Below, one piece after another: positions 8,979 through 16,419 of a DNA stretch of 30,971 bases (positions are counted from its first letter, which is position 1; each line of letters opens with the position of its first letter). The translations under genes and the position numbers were made by a program. A model generated the notes under the pieces. It saw only the letters and a program-made list of their open reading frames with translations, had not been told where the DNA came from and searched no databases. Source of the stretch: an uncultured Bacteroidaceae bacterium (lineage in GTDB: Bacteria > Bacteroidota > Bacteroidia > Bacteroidales > Bacteroidaceae); contig CAJGCU010000011.1 in assembly GCA_904501945.1 (NCBI GenBank), positions 1 through 30,971 of the forward strand, given 5' to 3'.

Positions 8979-11591
8979 TTACTTCTGCAATCCCAATGCC
9001 GTCTGAATACGCAACACGACATCATCATAATGCATCTGCGTGCTCAAATCACCACTATTTGCACGATTCCTCATCAACTTCATGATATTCAGCAACTCTG
9101 CCCGCTTCACGCTCAAAGCATCACTGGTACGAGTAATCTGCGTCATTGTCATATCAATTGTGCGAGAACCACTGCTTGCCACTTGCCTTTCTTCTGCAAT
9201 ACTTTTATTGATTTTCACACCTTCATTTTCTGCAGCAGCAGTGATAAGGGCATCCACAAAACTCTTCTGAAGACTGCGCTCCATCACGTTCAGTTTCTGT
9301 CCTGCAATGGTCTTGCGGAAGATTGAATGGTGAAGCATCTGCAAAAGTTCAACAGCTGTGAAAGCCTCGCCTCCATTCAGCCACTCATTCTGATACATTC
9401 TTACCAGGCGGTCATTTGCCAACAAGTCCCAAAGGATATAATTCTGCTGATTCTTCAGCAACATGGCAGGTTCCTGTTCTGTAGTGCCAAGAGGTGTCTT
9501 TCTCAAGGGGTAAATCTGTGTAGAGAAGGTTGAGCCAAAAAGCCATTCAGGAAAGCACAAAACCTCATCAAGCAAAAACTGTACCGCTTCCTTCTGACGC
9601 TCTTTCTCCACAAAAGTATAAGCTGGTCTTCTTGGAACATTTGACCATTCAATTGTTGGTCTGTCCAGATATATTCCTCCGATATTCGCCATCACGTGGT
9701 ACAGATAAAGCGTCCACTGGTAGATGACAGCCGAGTAAAGCCCTGCTGCTTCATCATAATTCTGGCCAGGCTTGTTGTTGCGTGTCCAATCTATCAAATG
9801 AGGCATTACACGCTTCAGATTCTCAATACCTAAACGTGCAGACTTTATGGGGTCATCGCCCAAGTCTTCACTCAAAGCTCGAGGGTCAACAGCCGAACGC
9901 TGTTGCTGCGTCTCACTGTATCGGTATTCCTTTCCCTGATGTTTTGCCAAGAATGCAGCCAGCACCTCGTCTTCGTTCGTTCCTGCAGGATACCAGCGAT
10001 AGCCCCATTCTATAGCCATAAAGTCATAAGGCCCAATATTAGGCGACATAATCTTCACGCCATCACCAGGTTGAGCCACATAATTGAAACGTGCATAATC
10101 CATGATACTAGCAGATGTGCCTCCCATACGAGACGTAAACGTTTCAGAACGCAGAGAGTCTGTTGGATAAGCAGCTGAAGCCATCATGTTATGACGCAAG
10201 CCTAAAGAGTGGCCTACTTCGTGACATGCCACAAACCGAACAGCATCACCAATCAATTCTATAGGCAATTCCAACGAACGCGCACGTGAATCCACCGCAC
10301 CTGTTTGTACAACAATCCATTCACTAATGAGCGACTGCACATTGTGCCACCAAATGATGTCTGCCTCCAGAATTTCTCCTGTACGAGGGTCTAAAGTAGA
10401 AGGCCCCATGGCGTTCGCTTTTTCCGATGCCGCATAGGTCAATACAGAATAACGCATATCATCACCTTCCACATCAAGTGTGTCATCAGGGACAATGGCC
10501 TGCACCGCATTCTTGAAGCCAGCACGTTCAAAGGCTTTATTCCAATCGAGAATACCTTGTATAATATAAGGTCTAAGGTGCTCTGGCACTGCGCCGCCAA
10601 TATAGAACGTAATAGGCTTAACTGGCTCTGTGAGTTCACCACGCATATACGCTACCGTATCGCTTGGAACAAGACGCCAACGCGTGATGTAGCTGGTGTT
10701 CTCCACTCGCTGCTGATAGTCATTGTAAATCATGGCTGGCGTAGAGAAATAGCCCACTCTCCAATCTTCGCGGCGGCGCGCCATAGGTTCTTCTGGCAAC
10801 AAACATATGGCTGTGCTAACTACCACAGTCACATTCACCTTCGACATGCCTTCTCTCACAGTCGTCGTCAATTCAGACTTCGCCACGACGCTACGCTCGT
10901 ATGAATTCACGCTCACGACACGTGAAAGCTCTGCCACAGGCGATGTGCCTAGGTTAATGTCGTTAAAAACATCGTTCAGCACATTTTTCTTTCCGTTGAA
11001 CAAGTCATTGACTTTGAAAATAACAGAAGTTGAATCTGGAGCCACACAATCCACCTTCAACGATGCAATGATAGGGTCAATGTAGTTGTCTGCCACAGAA
11101 CGCGCCAAATAAGAGCCTTCTGGAACCTCTGGAGTAACACGCTGCTGACGCATTTTCACCACTTTAGCTTGCCGATCCCATTCGAATCGCACCATCTGGT
11201 TGGCATAGTTAATTCCCTTGTTGGCACTAGCTTCATTCAGTTCGACTGGTACCTGTTGCAATTTGTTCGACACCAAGAATGGCTTACCGAGCAAATTCAC
11301 TGGCAATTCCAGATAAAGCGTATCGCCCTTCTGAATCACGTTCATCACGCCCGATAGCGATAACGAATCGCGTCCCGTCATTGTCTTGTACTTCGAAGGA
11401 GCAACCACCAGCTCCTCGTCCTTCTTCTTTTTAGATTTCTTCTTTTCTTTTGACTTCTTCTTACTTTCAACAGAAGTGGAAGTTTCCTGCTTTTTAAAGA
11501 GAGGCGTTTCTATTTCTGCCGCTACATCGACCGTGCCAAACAAAAAGGCCGCCAACATAGCCCATGTCATCATTTTCCTGTTCAGTATCAT
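8979..11591 (-). CDS. Secreted zinc metalloprotease, DUF5117/DUF4953 type
   Basis: An 870-residue protein whose HEVGHSLGLRH at residues 457-467 is the metzincin-style HExxHxxGxxH zinc site, with Glu458 as catalytic base. The N-terminal half (about 65-300) matches the DUF5118/DUF5117 pattern (PFLVSNKLQQV, ADNYIDPIIASLKV) and the C-terminal half DUF4953 (SASIMDYARFNYVAQPGDG, IGPYDFMAIEWGYRWY). A signal peptide ends near VAAE, followed by a striking lysine-rich stretch (residues 44-57). Many Bacteroidetes have such proteins; their substrates are not well defined. It is the first gene of the operon with SusC, SusD and the LamG protein, and a -7 box sits 31 bp upstream. The arrangement suggests a surface or periplasmic protease supplying peptides to the SusCD transporter (inference). 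Confidence 0.9.
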   Translation of the reverse strand: MILNRKMMTWAMLAAFLFGTVDVAAEIETPLFKKQETSTSVESKKKSKEKKKSKKKKDEELVVAPSKYKTMTGRDSLSLSGVMNVIQKGDTLYLELPVNLLGKPFLVSNKLQQVPVELNEASANKGINYANQMVRFEWDRQAKVVKMRQQRVTPEVPEGSYLARSVADNYIDPIIASLKVDCVAPDSTSVIFKVNDLFNGKKNVLNDVFNDINLGTSPVAELSRVVSVNSYERSVVAKSELTTTVREGMSKVNVTVVVSTAICLLPEEPMARRREDWRVGYFSTPAMIYNDYQQRVENTSYITRWRLVPSDTVAYMRGELTEPVKPITFYIGGAVPEHLRPYIIQGILDWNKAFERAGFKNAVQAIVPDDTLDVEGDDMRYSVLTYAASEKANAMGPSTLDPRTGEILEADIIWWHNVQSLISEWIVVQTGAVDSRARSLELPIELIGDAVRFVACHEVGHSLGLRHNMMASAAYPTDSLRSETFTSRMGGTSASIMDYARFNYVAQPGDGVKIMSPNIGPYDFMAIEWGYRWYPAGTNEDEVLAAFLAKHQGKEYRYSETQQQRSAVDPRALSEDLGDDPIKSARLGIENLKRVMPHLIDWTRNNKPGQNYDEAAGLYSAVIYQWTLYLYHVMANIGGIYLDRPTIEWSNVPRRPAYTFVEKERQKEAVQFLLDEVLCFPEWLFGSTFSTQIYPLRKTPLGTTEQEPAMLLKNQQNYILWDLLANDRLVRMYQNEWLNGGEAFTAVELLQMLHHSIFRKTIAGQKLNVMERSLQKSFVDALITAAAENEGVKINKSIAEERQVASSGSRTIDMTMTQITRTSDALSVKRAELLNIMKLMRNRANSGDLSTQMHYDDVVLRIQTALGLQK

Positions 11592-11621
11592 AAATTACAC
11601 AAGATTAACACTTTTAATTTG

Positions 11622-11629
11622 CAAAGGTA
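11622..11629 (-). promoter_or_regulatory. -7 box for the protease-SusC-SusD-LamG operon
   Basis: Reads TACCTTTG on the minus strand, matching TAnnTTTG, and lies 31 bp upstream of the protease ATG in the divergent gap with mtnN. No convincing -33 TTTG was found. It is the only promoter-like site seen for the four-gene operon. Confidence 0.5.
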
Positions 11630-11702
11630 AAATAAATTATTCACATGTACGTATATAAAGAGAAACTTTTCAAAAAAAAGTCAAAAAGACAAAAAAAATA
11701 CG

Positions 11703-11710
11703 TAAATTTG
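11703..11710 (+). promoter_or_regulatory. Possible -7 box for mtnN
   Basis: TAAATTTG matches TAnnTTTG and lies 78 bp before the mtnN ATG. The surrounding sequence is very A-rich, so chance occurrence is possible, and there is no clear -33 element. Confidence 0.3.
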
Positions 11711-11788
11711 TCGAGATTTGTCAAGCAGACAACTCCAACAAACTAATAAAAAGTTCACAAATAAAAATTCAAGCACCAAGTTAGTAAT

Positions 11789-12499
11789 ATGAAAAAAATT
11801 TGCTATATTGTCGCCATGCAAGCTGAAGCTCAGCCGTTCATCGAAAAGTATGGCATCAAAGAAAAAGAAGGTTTTTTCTCACCTCTGCCATGCAAACTGT
11901 ATAAAGGGTCAATAAACGGATGCACCCTATACGTCGTCCTGAACGGGCAGCAACACGGAAGTGACCTCGTGGGATGCGAAGCTGCAGCCATAGCAACGTT
12001 ATCTGCCATCCAGAAACTGTCACCCGACATAATCATTAACTCTGGCACATGTGGCGCTTTCCAAGCTCATGGTGCTGATATCGCCGAAGTATATATCGGC
12101 AATGGAGCCATGTTTCACGACCGCCGTGTGCCAGGCGACGACGCATGGGGAACTCAAAGCATCGGCAATTACGCTGTATGGGAAGGCAGTCTACGCATGG
12201 CCGAATCATTGTACATGAAGACGGGAAAAGTAACCACAGGGTCATCTCTTGACATGCAACCCTGCGACCTTGACATGATACAAACGCATGGAGGACAGCT
12301 GAAAGACATGGAAGGTGCAGCCGTCGGCTTCGTCTGCTCGCTGTTTGACATCCCCATTGTTTATGTAAAATCGGTGACTGATCTATGCGACAGCGGCGCC
12401 GAAACATTCGAAGAGTTCTCACGCAATCTGAGCAAAGCATGCGAAGCCCTGAGAGCCGCTAACGAAAAAGTCATCGAATATCTCACAAATATTCAATAA
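11789..12499 (+). CDS. mtnN: 5'-methylthioadenosine/S-adenosylhomocysteine nucleosidase
   Basis: A 236-residue cytosolic enzyme of the PNP/UDP phosphorylase fold, with no signal peptide. Conserved elements are AMQAEAQPF near the start (Glu13 matches the catalytic N-terminal Glu of E. coli MTAN), INSGTCGA (84-90), KDMEGAAVGFV (172-182, Glu175 binds the ribose) and KSVTD (194-198, Asp198 protonates the adenine). Family reaction: irreversible hydrolysis of MTA and SAH to adenine plus methylthioribose or S-ribosylhomocysteine. It recycles products of methylation and polyamine synthesis, and the SAH route is the first step towards AI-2. It is a single gene, divergent from the protease operon and convergent with the PurF paralogue. 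A futalosine hydrolase-like substrate cannot be excluded from sequence alone. Confidence 0.85.
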   Translation: MKKICYIVAMQAEAQPFIEKYGIKEKEGFFSPLPCKLYKGSINGCTLYVVLNGQQHGSDLVGCEAAAIATLSAIQKLSPDIIINSGTCGAFQAHGADIAEVYIGNGAMFHDRRVPGDDAWGTQSIGNYAVWEGSLRMAESLYMKTGKVTTGSSLDMQPCDLDMIQTHGGQLKDMEGAAVGFVCSLFDIPIVYVKSVTDLCDSGAETFEEFSRNLSKACEALRAANEKVIEYLTNIQ

Positions 12500-12615
12500 G
12501 GCCATTTAAAAACTTGCAATGAGGTTTTCACCTCGATAGCACCACAAAAGCCACATCCAACAGTCGGCTTTTAACACGGTTTCAAGAATCCACATATAAA
12601 CAGCGTACACAACAT

Positions 12616-12657
12616 TTAATACACCATGTTTGAAACATTTCGCACACGGTGTATTAA
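12616..12657. terminator. Bidirectional hairpin between mtnN and the PurF paralogue
   Basis: TTAATACACC (12616-12625) pairs perfectly with GGTGTATTAA (12648-12657); inside lies a smaller ATGTTT/AAACAT palindrome. It sits between two convergent genes, which fits a shared terminator. The segment 12621-12651 is a diverged copy of 1330-1360, including CGCACACGGTG, so the element is also a dispersed repeat. The rest of the 177-bp gap shows nothing else recognised. Confidence 0.55.
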
Positions 12658-12676
12658 TTACTGTTCAAGCGGCAAA

Positions 12677-14170
12677 CTATTCCTCGTTGTTGTTTTCCTC
12701 TTCAAGAGAATAGAACGAGCTGCCATCGAAGCAGTGGGTACATATCTTACATTTTTCCAAGCCAATAGCCTCAACAATGGTTTCCAGCTTGGAAAATTTG
12801 AGACTATCGAGATCCAAGCGCCGTGCCACCTCCTTCACCATTGCATTATACTCGGGCGAATCCGTTGTAGCATAAGCTCTCAACCTCTCTGGCGAGACAG
12901 TCACAGTTTGGTCTGCCGCCAAGGCGTCTGTCAACAGGGTCACTGTATTAGAATGCGATTCTAAATCCTTGATAACACGACGAGTGATTAACTCCAACTC
13001 CGACTTGCTGGCAGCAAAATTAACAAAAGGACAAGCATAGATGAGCGGAGGACAAGCCACACGCATATGCACTTCTTTCGCACCCAGTTCCTTCAGTACT
13101 TTTCCATTTTCGCGCAGCTGAGTACCTCGCACTATAGAATCATCACAGAAAAGGCAACGCTTGCCACGCAACATCTCCTTGTTTGGTATGAGTTTCATCT
13201 TTGCCACCAGGGAACGCATTTCGTGATTAGATGGTGTGAATGAACGAGGCCAAGTAGGAGTATATTTGCTGATGCCTCTCTGGTATGGAGTTTTGTGCCC
13301 TGCACTATAGCCGATAGCCATGCCTATACCTGAATCTGGGATTCCTCCCACCGAATCGACTTCAGTTTCATCTTCTTCACCCATCACACGTCCTGTTGCA
13401 AAACGCATATCTTCCACATTTTTCCCTTCGTAGGAAGAAGTGGGAAAACCGTAGTACACCCACAGGAATGAACATATTTGCATCTTCTTGTTCGGCTTGC
13501 GCAATTGTTCCATGCCATTAGCACGAAGATGAACAATTTCTCCAGGTCCGACAAAGTAGGTCGTTTCGTAGCCCAGATTAGGGAACGCCGTGTTTTCACT
13601 TGTAGCAGCCATTGCCCCATCCTTTTGGCCAATCACGATAGGAGTACGCCCCCACGCATCGCGTGCAGCAATAATGCCGTCTTCGGTAAGGAGGAGCATA
13701 GAGCAGGAACCCTTAACGGTCTTGTACACATTCTCGATGCCATCAACAAAATCCTTACCTTTGACAATAAGCAGACCTACCAACTCCGTAGGATTTATCT
13801 TTCCAGACGAAAATTCGGAAAGGTGCATGTTCTCCTGCAACAAATGGTCTGCAATCTCTTCCATATTATTCACTTTTGCCACAGTCACAAGAGCGAAGCG
13901 CCCCAGATGGCTGTTGAAAAGCATCGGCTGCGCATCGGTATCACTAATAACACCAATACCAGATTTCCCTTCAAACTTAGGTAACTCCGCCTCGAAACGT
14001 GTACGGAAATAAGTACTCTCAAGGTTGTGAATGGCACGGTAAAAGCCTTTTTCCTCACAATAAGTAGCCATACCACCACGACGAGTACCCAAGTGAGACT
14101 GGTAGTCAGTACCATAAAATAGTTCCGCCGCACATTTCTCTGTCGATACGGTTCCGAAAAAACCTCCCAT
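12677..14170 (-). CDS. PurF-like amidophosphoribosyltransferase paralogue lacking the catalytic N-terminal Cys
   Basis: A 497-residue protein with an N-terminal class II glutamine amidotransferase-like domain and a C-terminal type I phosphoribosyltransferase domain. The PRPP loop CDDSIVRGT (342-350) is intact. Cys233, Cys380, Cys477 and Cys480 line up with the four cysteines that hold the 4Fe-4S cluster in B. subtilis PurF; an extra Cys474 is nearby. The start is MGGFFGTVS where true PurF has MCGIxG, so the Cys1 nucleophile for glutamine hydrolysis is replaced by Gly. The next cysteine is residue 13. SHLGTRRGGMATY also departs from the usual RGQExAGI glutamine-site motif. It may use free ammonia, accept another partner, or not be an amidotransferase at all. 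A -7 box lies 32 bp upstream. Databases often label such proteins amidophosphoribosyltransferase, but that name is unproven here. Confidence 0.85.
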   Translation of the reverse strand: MGGFFGTVSTEKCAAELFYGTDYQSHLGTRRGGMATYCEEKGFYRAIHNLESTYFRTRFEAELPKFEGKSGIGVISDTDAQPMLFNSHLGRFALVTVAKVNNMEEIADHLLQENMHLSEFSSGKINPTELVGLLIVKGKDFVDGIENVYKTVKGSCSMLLLTEDGIIAARDAWGRTPIVIGQKDGAMAATSENTAFPNLGYETTYFVGPGEIVHLRANGMEQLRKPNKKMQICSFLWVYYGFPTSSYEGKNVEDMRFATGRVMGEEDETEVDSVGGIPDSGIGMAIGYSAGHKTPYQRGISKYTPTWPRSFTPSNHEMRSLVAKMKLIPNKEMLRGKRCLFCDDSIVRGTQLRENGKVLKELGAKEVHMRVACPPLIYACPFVNFAASKSELELITRRVIKDLESHSNTVTLLTDALAADQTVTVSPERLRAYATTDSPEYNAMVKEVARRLDLDSLKFSKLETIVEAIGLEKCKICTHCFDGSSFYSLEEENNNEE

Positions 14171-14201
14171 AAAATGATGATGATGTGATTAAATTTCGGC
14201 A

Positions 14202-14209
14202 CAAAGGTA
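14202..14209 (-). promoter_or_regulatory. -7 box for the PurF paralogue
   Basis: Reads TACCTTTG on the minus strand (TAnnTTTG consensus), 32 bp upstream of the ATG. No clear -33 box was found. Confidence 0.45.
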
Positions 14210-14325
14210 CAAAAAAAGTTAAGAATGAAGAATTAGGCATTAGGATTTATCACTTTTTCAACAAAAAAAACAAACTAGACTACAAAAATCTCTCAACTCC
14301 TAACTCACGACTCCCAACTTTTCGC

Positions 14326-14333
14326 TATCTTTG
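14326..14333 (+). promoter_or_regulatory. -7 box for the ATPase-DUF4435 pair
   Basis: TATCTTTG, a full match to the Bacteroidetes -7 consensus, lies 68 bp upstream of the ATPase ATG. The region just before it (about 14220-14320) is A/T-rich, with the near-repeats CTCAACTCCTAACTC and CACGACTCCCAAC. No TTTG occurs 19-21 bp upstream. Confidence 0.5.
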
Positions 14334-14400
14334 CCACATACAAATAGGACAACGGATGACGGACAACGGCAGCCGCACAACCGTATAACCCAAACATAGC

Positions 14401-15240
14401 ATGAAAAAAAGAGCTGACTACATTCAAAGCATCGAAATCGAAGCCCTGTGGAAGGGAGGAAAGCACATCGTCTGGCAATTGCAGCCCGACGTCAACATCC
14501 TCAGCGGTATCAATGGCGTGGGGAAAAGCACCATCATCAACCATTCCGCTCATCGTTTGAGCATGATTGACAAAGGGGAGATAGTGCCCGACGAAGTACC
14601 ACAAGGCGTCATCATCAAGCTTATGCCCGAAGATGCCACCTACATCAAATTTGACGTTATCCGTTCGTTCGACCGCCCACTCCTGCACAGCGACTTGCTC
14701 GAGAAACTCTCTGACTCACGAGTAAAAACTGAACTTGACTGGCAAATTTACCGTCTGCAGAAACGTTTCCTCGACTACCAAGTCAACATCGGGAATCGCA
14801 TCATCGAACTGCTCACCAGCGGAGACCCTGAAGACCAACAGCAAGCAGCAAAGGTCAGTGCGCCCAAAAAGCAATTTCAGGACATGATCGACAAACTGTT
14901 TGCAGACACGAACAAGAAAATCGACCGCAAGAGCAACGAGATACAGTTCATCCAATCCATGGACAATGCAACACAGATTATCACACCCTACCAACTTTCG
15001 AGCGGAGAGAAGCAGATGCTCGCCATCCTCCTCACTGTACTGGTAGAGAACAGAGAGCCATACGCCCTTCTCATGGACGAGCCCGAAATCTCCCTCCACA
15101 TTGACTGGCAGCAACAGCTCATCGACCTCATCCGCCAGCTCAATCCCAATGTACAAATCATCCTTTCCACCCATTCGCCCGCTCTCATCATGGATGGATG
15201 GATTAGCAACGTGACCGAAGTAGAAGAAATCAGCAATTAG
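14401..15240 (+). CDS. ABC/OLD-type AAA ATPase (AAA_21-like), first gene of a two-gene ATPase-DUF4435 module
   Basis: A compact 279-residue ATPase. Walker A is GINGVGKST (36-44), the ABC signature LSSGEKQ (199-205), Walker B YALLMDEPE (221-229, with Asp226 and Glu227), and the switch histidine His258 is in ILSTHSPAL. Between Walker A and the signature lies a helical, charged segment (about 100-190). No membrane segments are seen. This arrangement is typical of SMC/OLD-type ATPases that couple nucleotide binding to a nuclease partner. The next gene begins 7 bp after the stop and encodes a DUF4435 protein, as in PARIS (AriA/AriB) systems. AriA is usually considerably larger, so this is a minimal or different lineage. 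A defence role is inferred, not shown; a conserved housekeeping role in Bacteroidales is the alternative. Confidence 0.85.
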   Translation: MKKRADYIQSIEIEALWKGGKHIVWQLQPDVNILSGINGVGKSTIINHSAHRLSMIDKGEIVPDEVPQGVIIKLMPEDATYIKFDVIRSFDRPLLHSDLLEKLSDSRVKTELDWQIYRLQKRFLDYQVNIGNRIIELLTSGDPEDQQQAAKVSAPKKQFQDMIDKLFADTNKKIDRKSNEIQFIQSMDNATQIITPYQLSSGEKQMLAILLTVLVENREPYALLMDEPEISLHIDWQQQLIDLIRQLNPNVQIILSTHSPALIMDGWISNVTEVEEISN

Positions 15241-15247
15241 CAAGACC

Positions 15248-16261
15248 ATGAAACGGCTCGCCTCCAACATCACATCTGCCTACATCGAAGCCTCCAACCG
15301 TCTCCGCCCCAAGAGCAAGAAGCGGAAGATTGTAGCGTATGTAGAATCATACGACGACATTTTCTTCTGGCGGAGCGTGCTCAGCGACTTCGAGGACGAA
15401 GAGACCATGTTTGAAGTGATGCTGCCCAGTCGCAAAAATCTCAACAGAGGAAAGAAAACTGCCATGATGAACAAACTTGGCGAGTCACTCGGAGTATGCA
15501 TGATAGCCTGCGTCGATGCCGACCTCGACTATCTGCTTCAGCGCCACACATCCAACTCTGCACGAATGCTCGACAACCCCTACATCATCCACACCTACAC
15601 TTACTCCATCGAAAACTACCAGTGCTATGCGCCAAGCCTTCACGACGTGTGCGTCATGGCTACGCTCAACGACCGAAACATCTTCAATTTTGAAGAATAC
15701 CTCAAACTCTATTCCCGCATCATCTATGAACTCTTCATTTGGCTTATATGGCTGCATCGCCAAGGACGATTCAGCGAAATGCCTCTAACATCGTTCAACA
15801 ACATCACTTCGATCGAACAACTCAATGTCCACAAACCCATAGATGCCCTCGAACAAGTTCGCAAGAACGTTAACCGAAAAACGGCTTGGCTCCAGCAGCA
15901 CGTGCCCGAAGCCAAAGGAAAACTCGGTCGGCTCAAGGAGGAACTTACACAACTAGGAGTCACTCCCGAAGACACCTACCTCTTCATACAAGGGCATCAT
16001 CTGCAGGAGAACGTAGTCGATGCAGCCCTCACCCCCGTCTGCACCATCCTTCGACGCGAACGCGAGAAAGACATCAAGCTCCTAGCGCAAGGTAACACCC
16101 AGCAGATGGACAACGAACTTTCATGCTATTCACACAGCCAAATGCTACCCAACCAGATGCTGCGCCGCAACACCCAATTCAAAGATTGCAAGACCTATCA
16201 CCTGCTACGCGTACACATCGAAAGACTACTCAGCCGAACAGGCAAAAAAATGACAAAATGA
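15248..16261 (+). CDS. DUF4435 (TOPRIM-like) protein, putative effector nuclease partner
   Basis: A 337-residue cytosolic protein. The N-terminal region carries the TOPRIM-like acidic motifs: Glu33 in YVESYDDIFFW, and CVDADLDYLL (88-97) with Asp90, Asp92 and Asp94. TYSIENYQCY (118-127) is the other recognisable DUF4435 block. The C-terminal half (about 190-337) is helical and basic, without a known motif. DUF4435 is the domain of AriB, the toxic TOPRIM nuclease released by its ATPase partner in PARIS. The 7-bp spacing from the ATPase gene shows they act together. Whether this protein is a nuclease, or is toxic when released, cannot be told from sequence. The reading frame is intact and the acidic residues are kept, so it does not look decayed. 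Confidence 0.8.
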   Translation: MKRLASNITSAYIEASNRLRPKSKKRKIVAYVESYDDIFFWRSVLSDFEDEETMFEVMLPSRKNLNRGKKTAMMNKLGESLGVCMIACVDADLDYLLQRHTSNSARMLDNPYIIHTYTYSIENYQCYAPSLHDVCVMATLNDRNIFNFEEYLKLYSRIIYELFIWLIWLHRQGRFSEMPLTSFNNITSIEQLNVHKPIDALEQVRKNVNRKTAWLQQHVPEAKGKLGRLKEELTQLGVTPEDTYLFIQGHHLQENVVDAALTPVCTILRREREKDIKLLAQGNTQQMDNELSCYSHSQMLPNQMLRRNTQFKDCKTYHLLRVHIERLLSRTGKKMTK

Positions 16262-16339
16262 CGTTTTCTAGGGGGGCAAAATAGTTAAGCCACCCAAGAC
16301 GATCAATCTCCTCCACAGCTAGAGCGAACAACGAAATGA

Positions 16340-16376
16340 AAAGATGCGATTCCTCAACACGAAGAACCGCATCTTT
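16340..16376. terminator. Bidirectional terminator between DUF4435 and GH8 genes
   Basis: AAAGATGCG (16340-16348) pairs with CGCATCTTT (16368-16376), with T-rich DNA (CACTTTTTC) on the right and A-rich DNA on the left. The two flanking genes converge here, so it can end both transcripts. Nothing else is recognised in 16262-16419. Confidence 0.6.
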
Positions 16377-16419
16377 CACTTTTTCGTATTCAAGGCATGC
16401 TGCCTCGAATCCCATCTGC

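Noticed and set aside
11640..11788. Small gene in the divergent protease-mtnN gap
   Set aside because: The region is mainly A-rich promoter DNA and no frame shows a start, ribosome site and coding-like composition.
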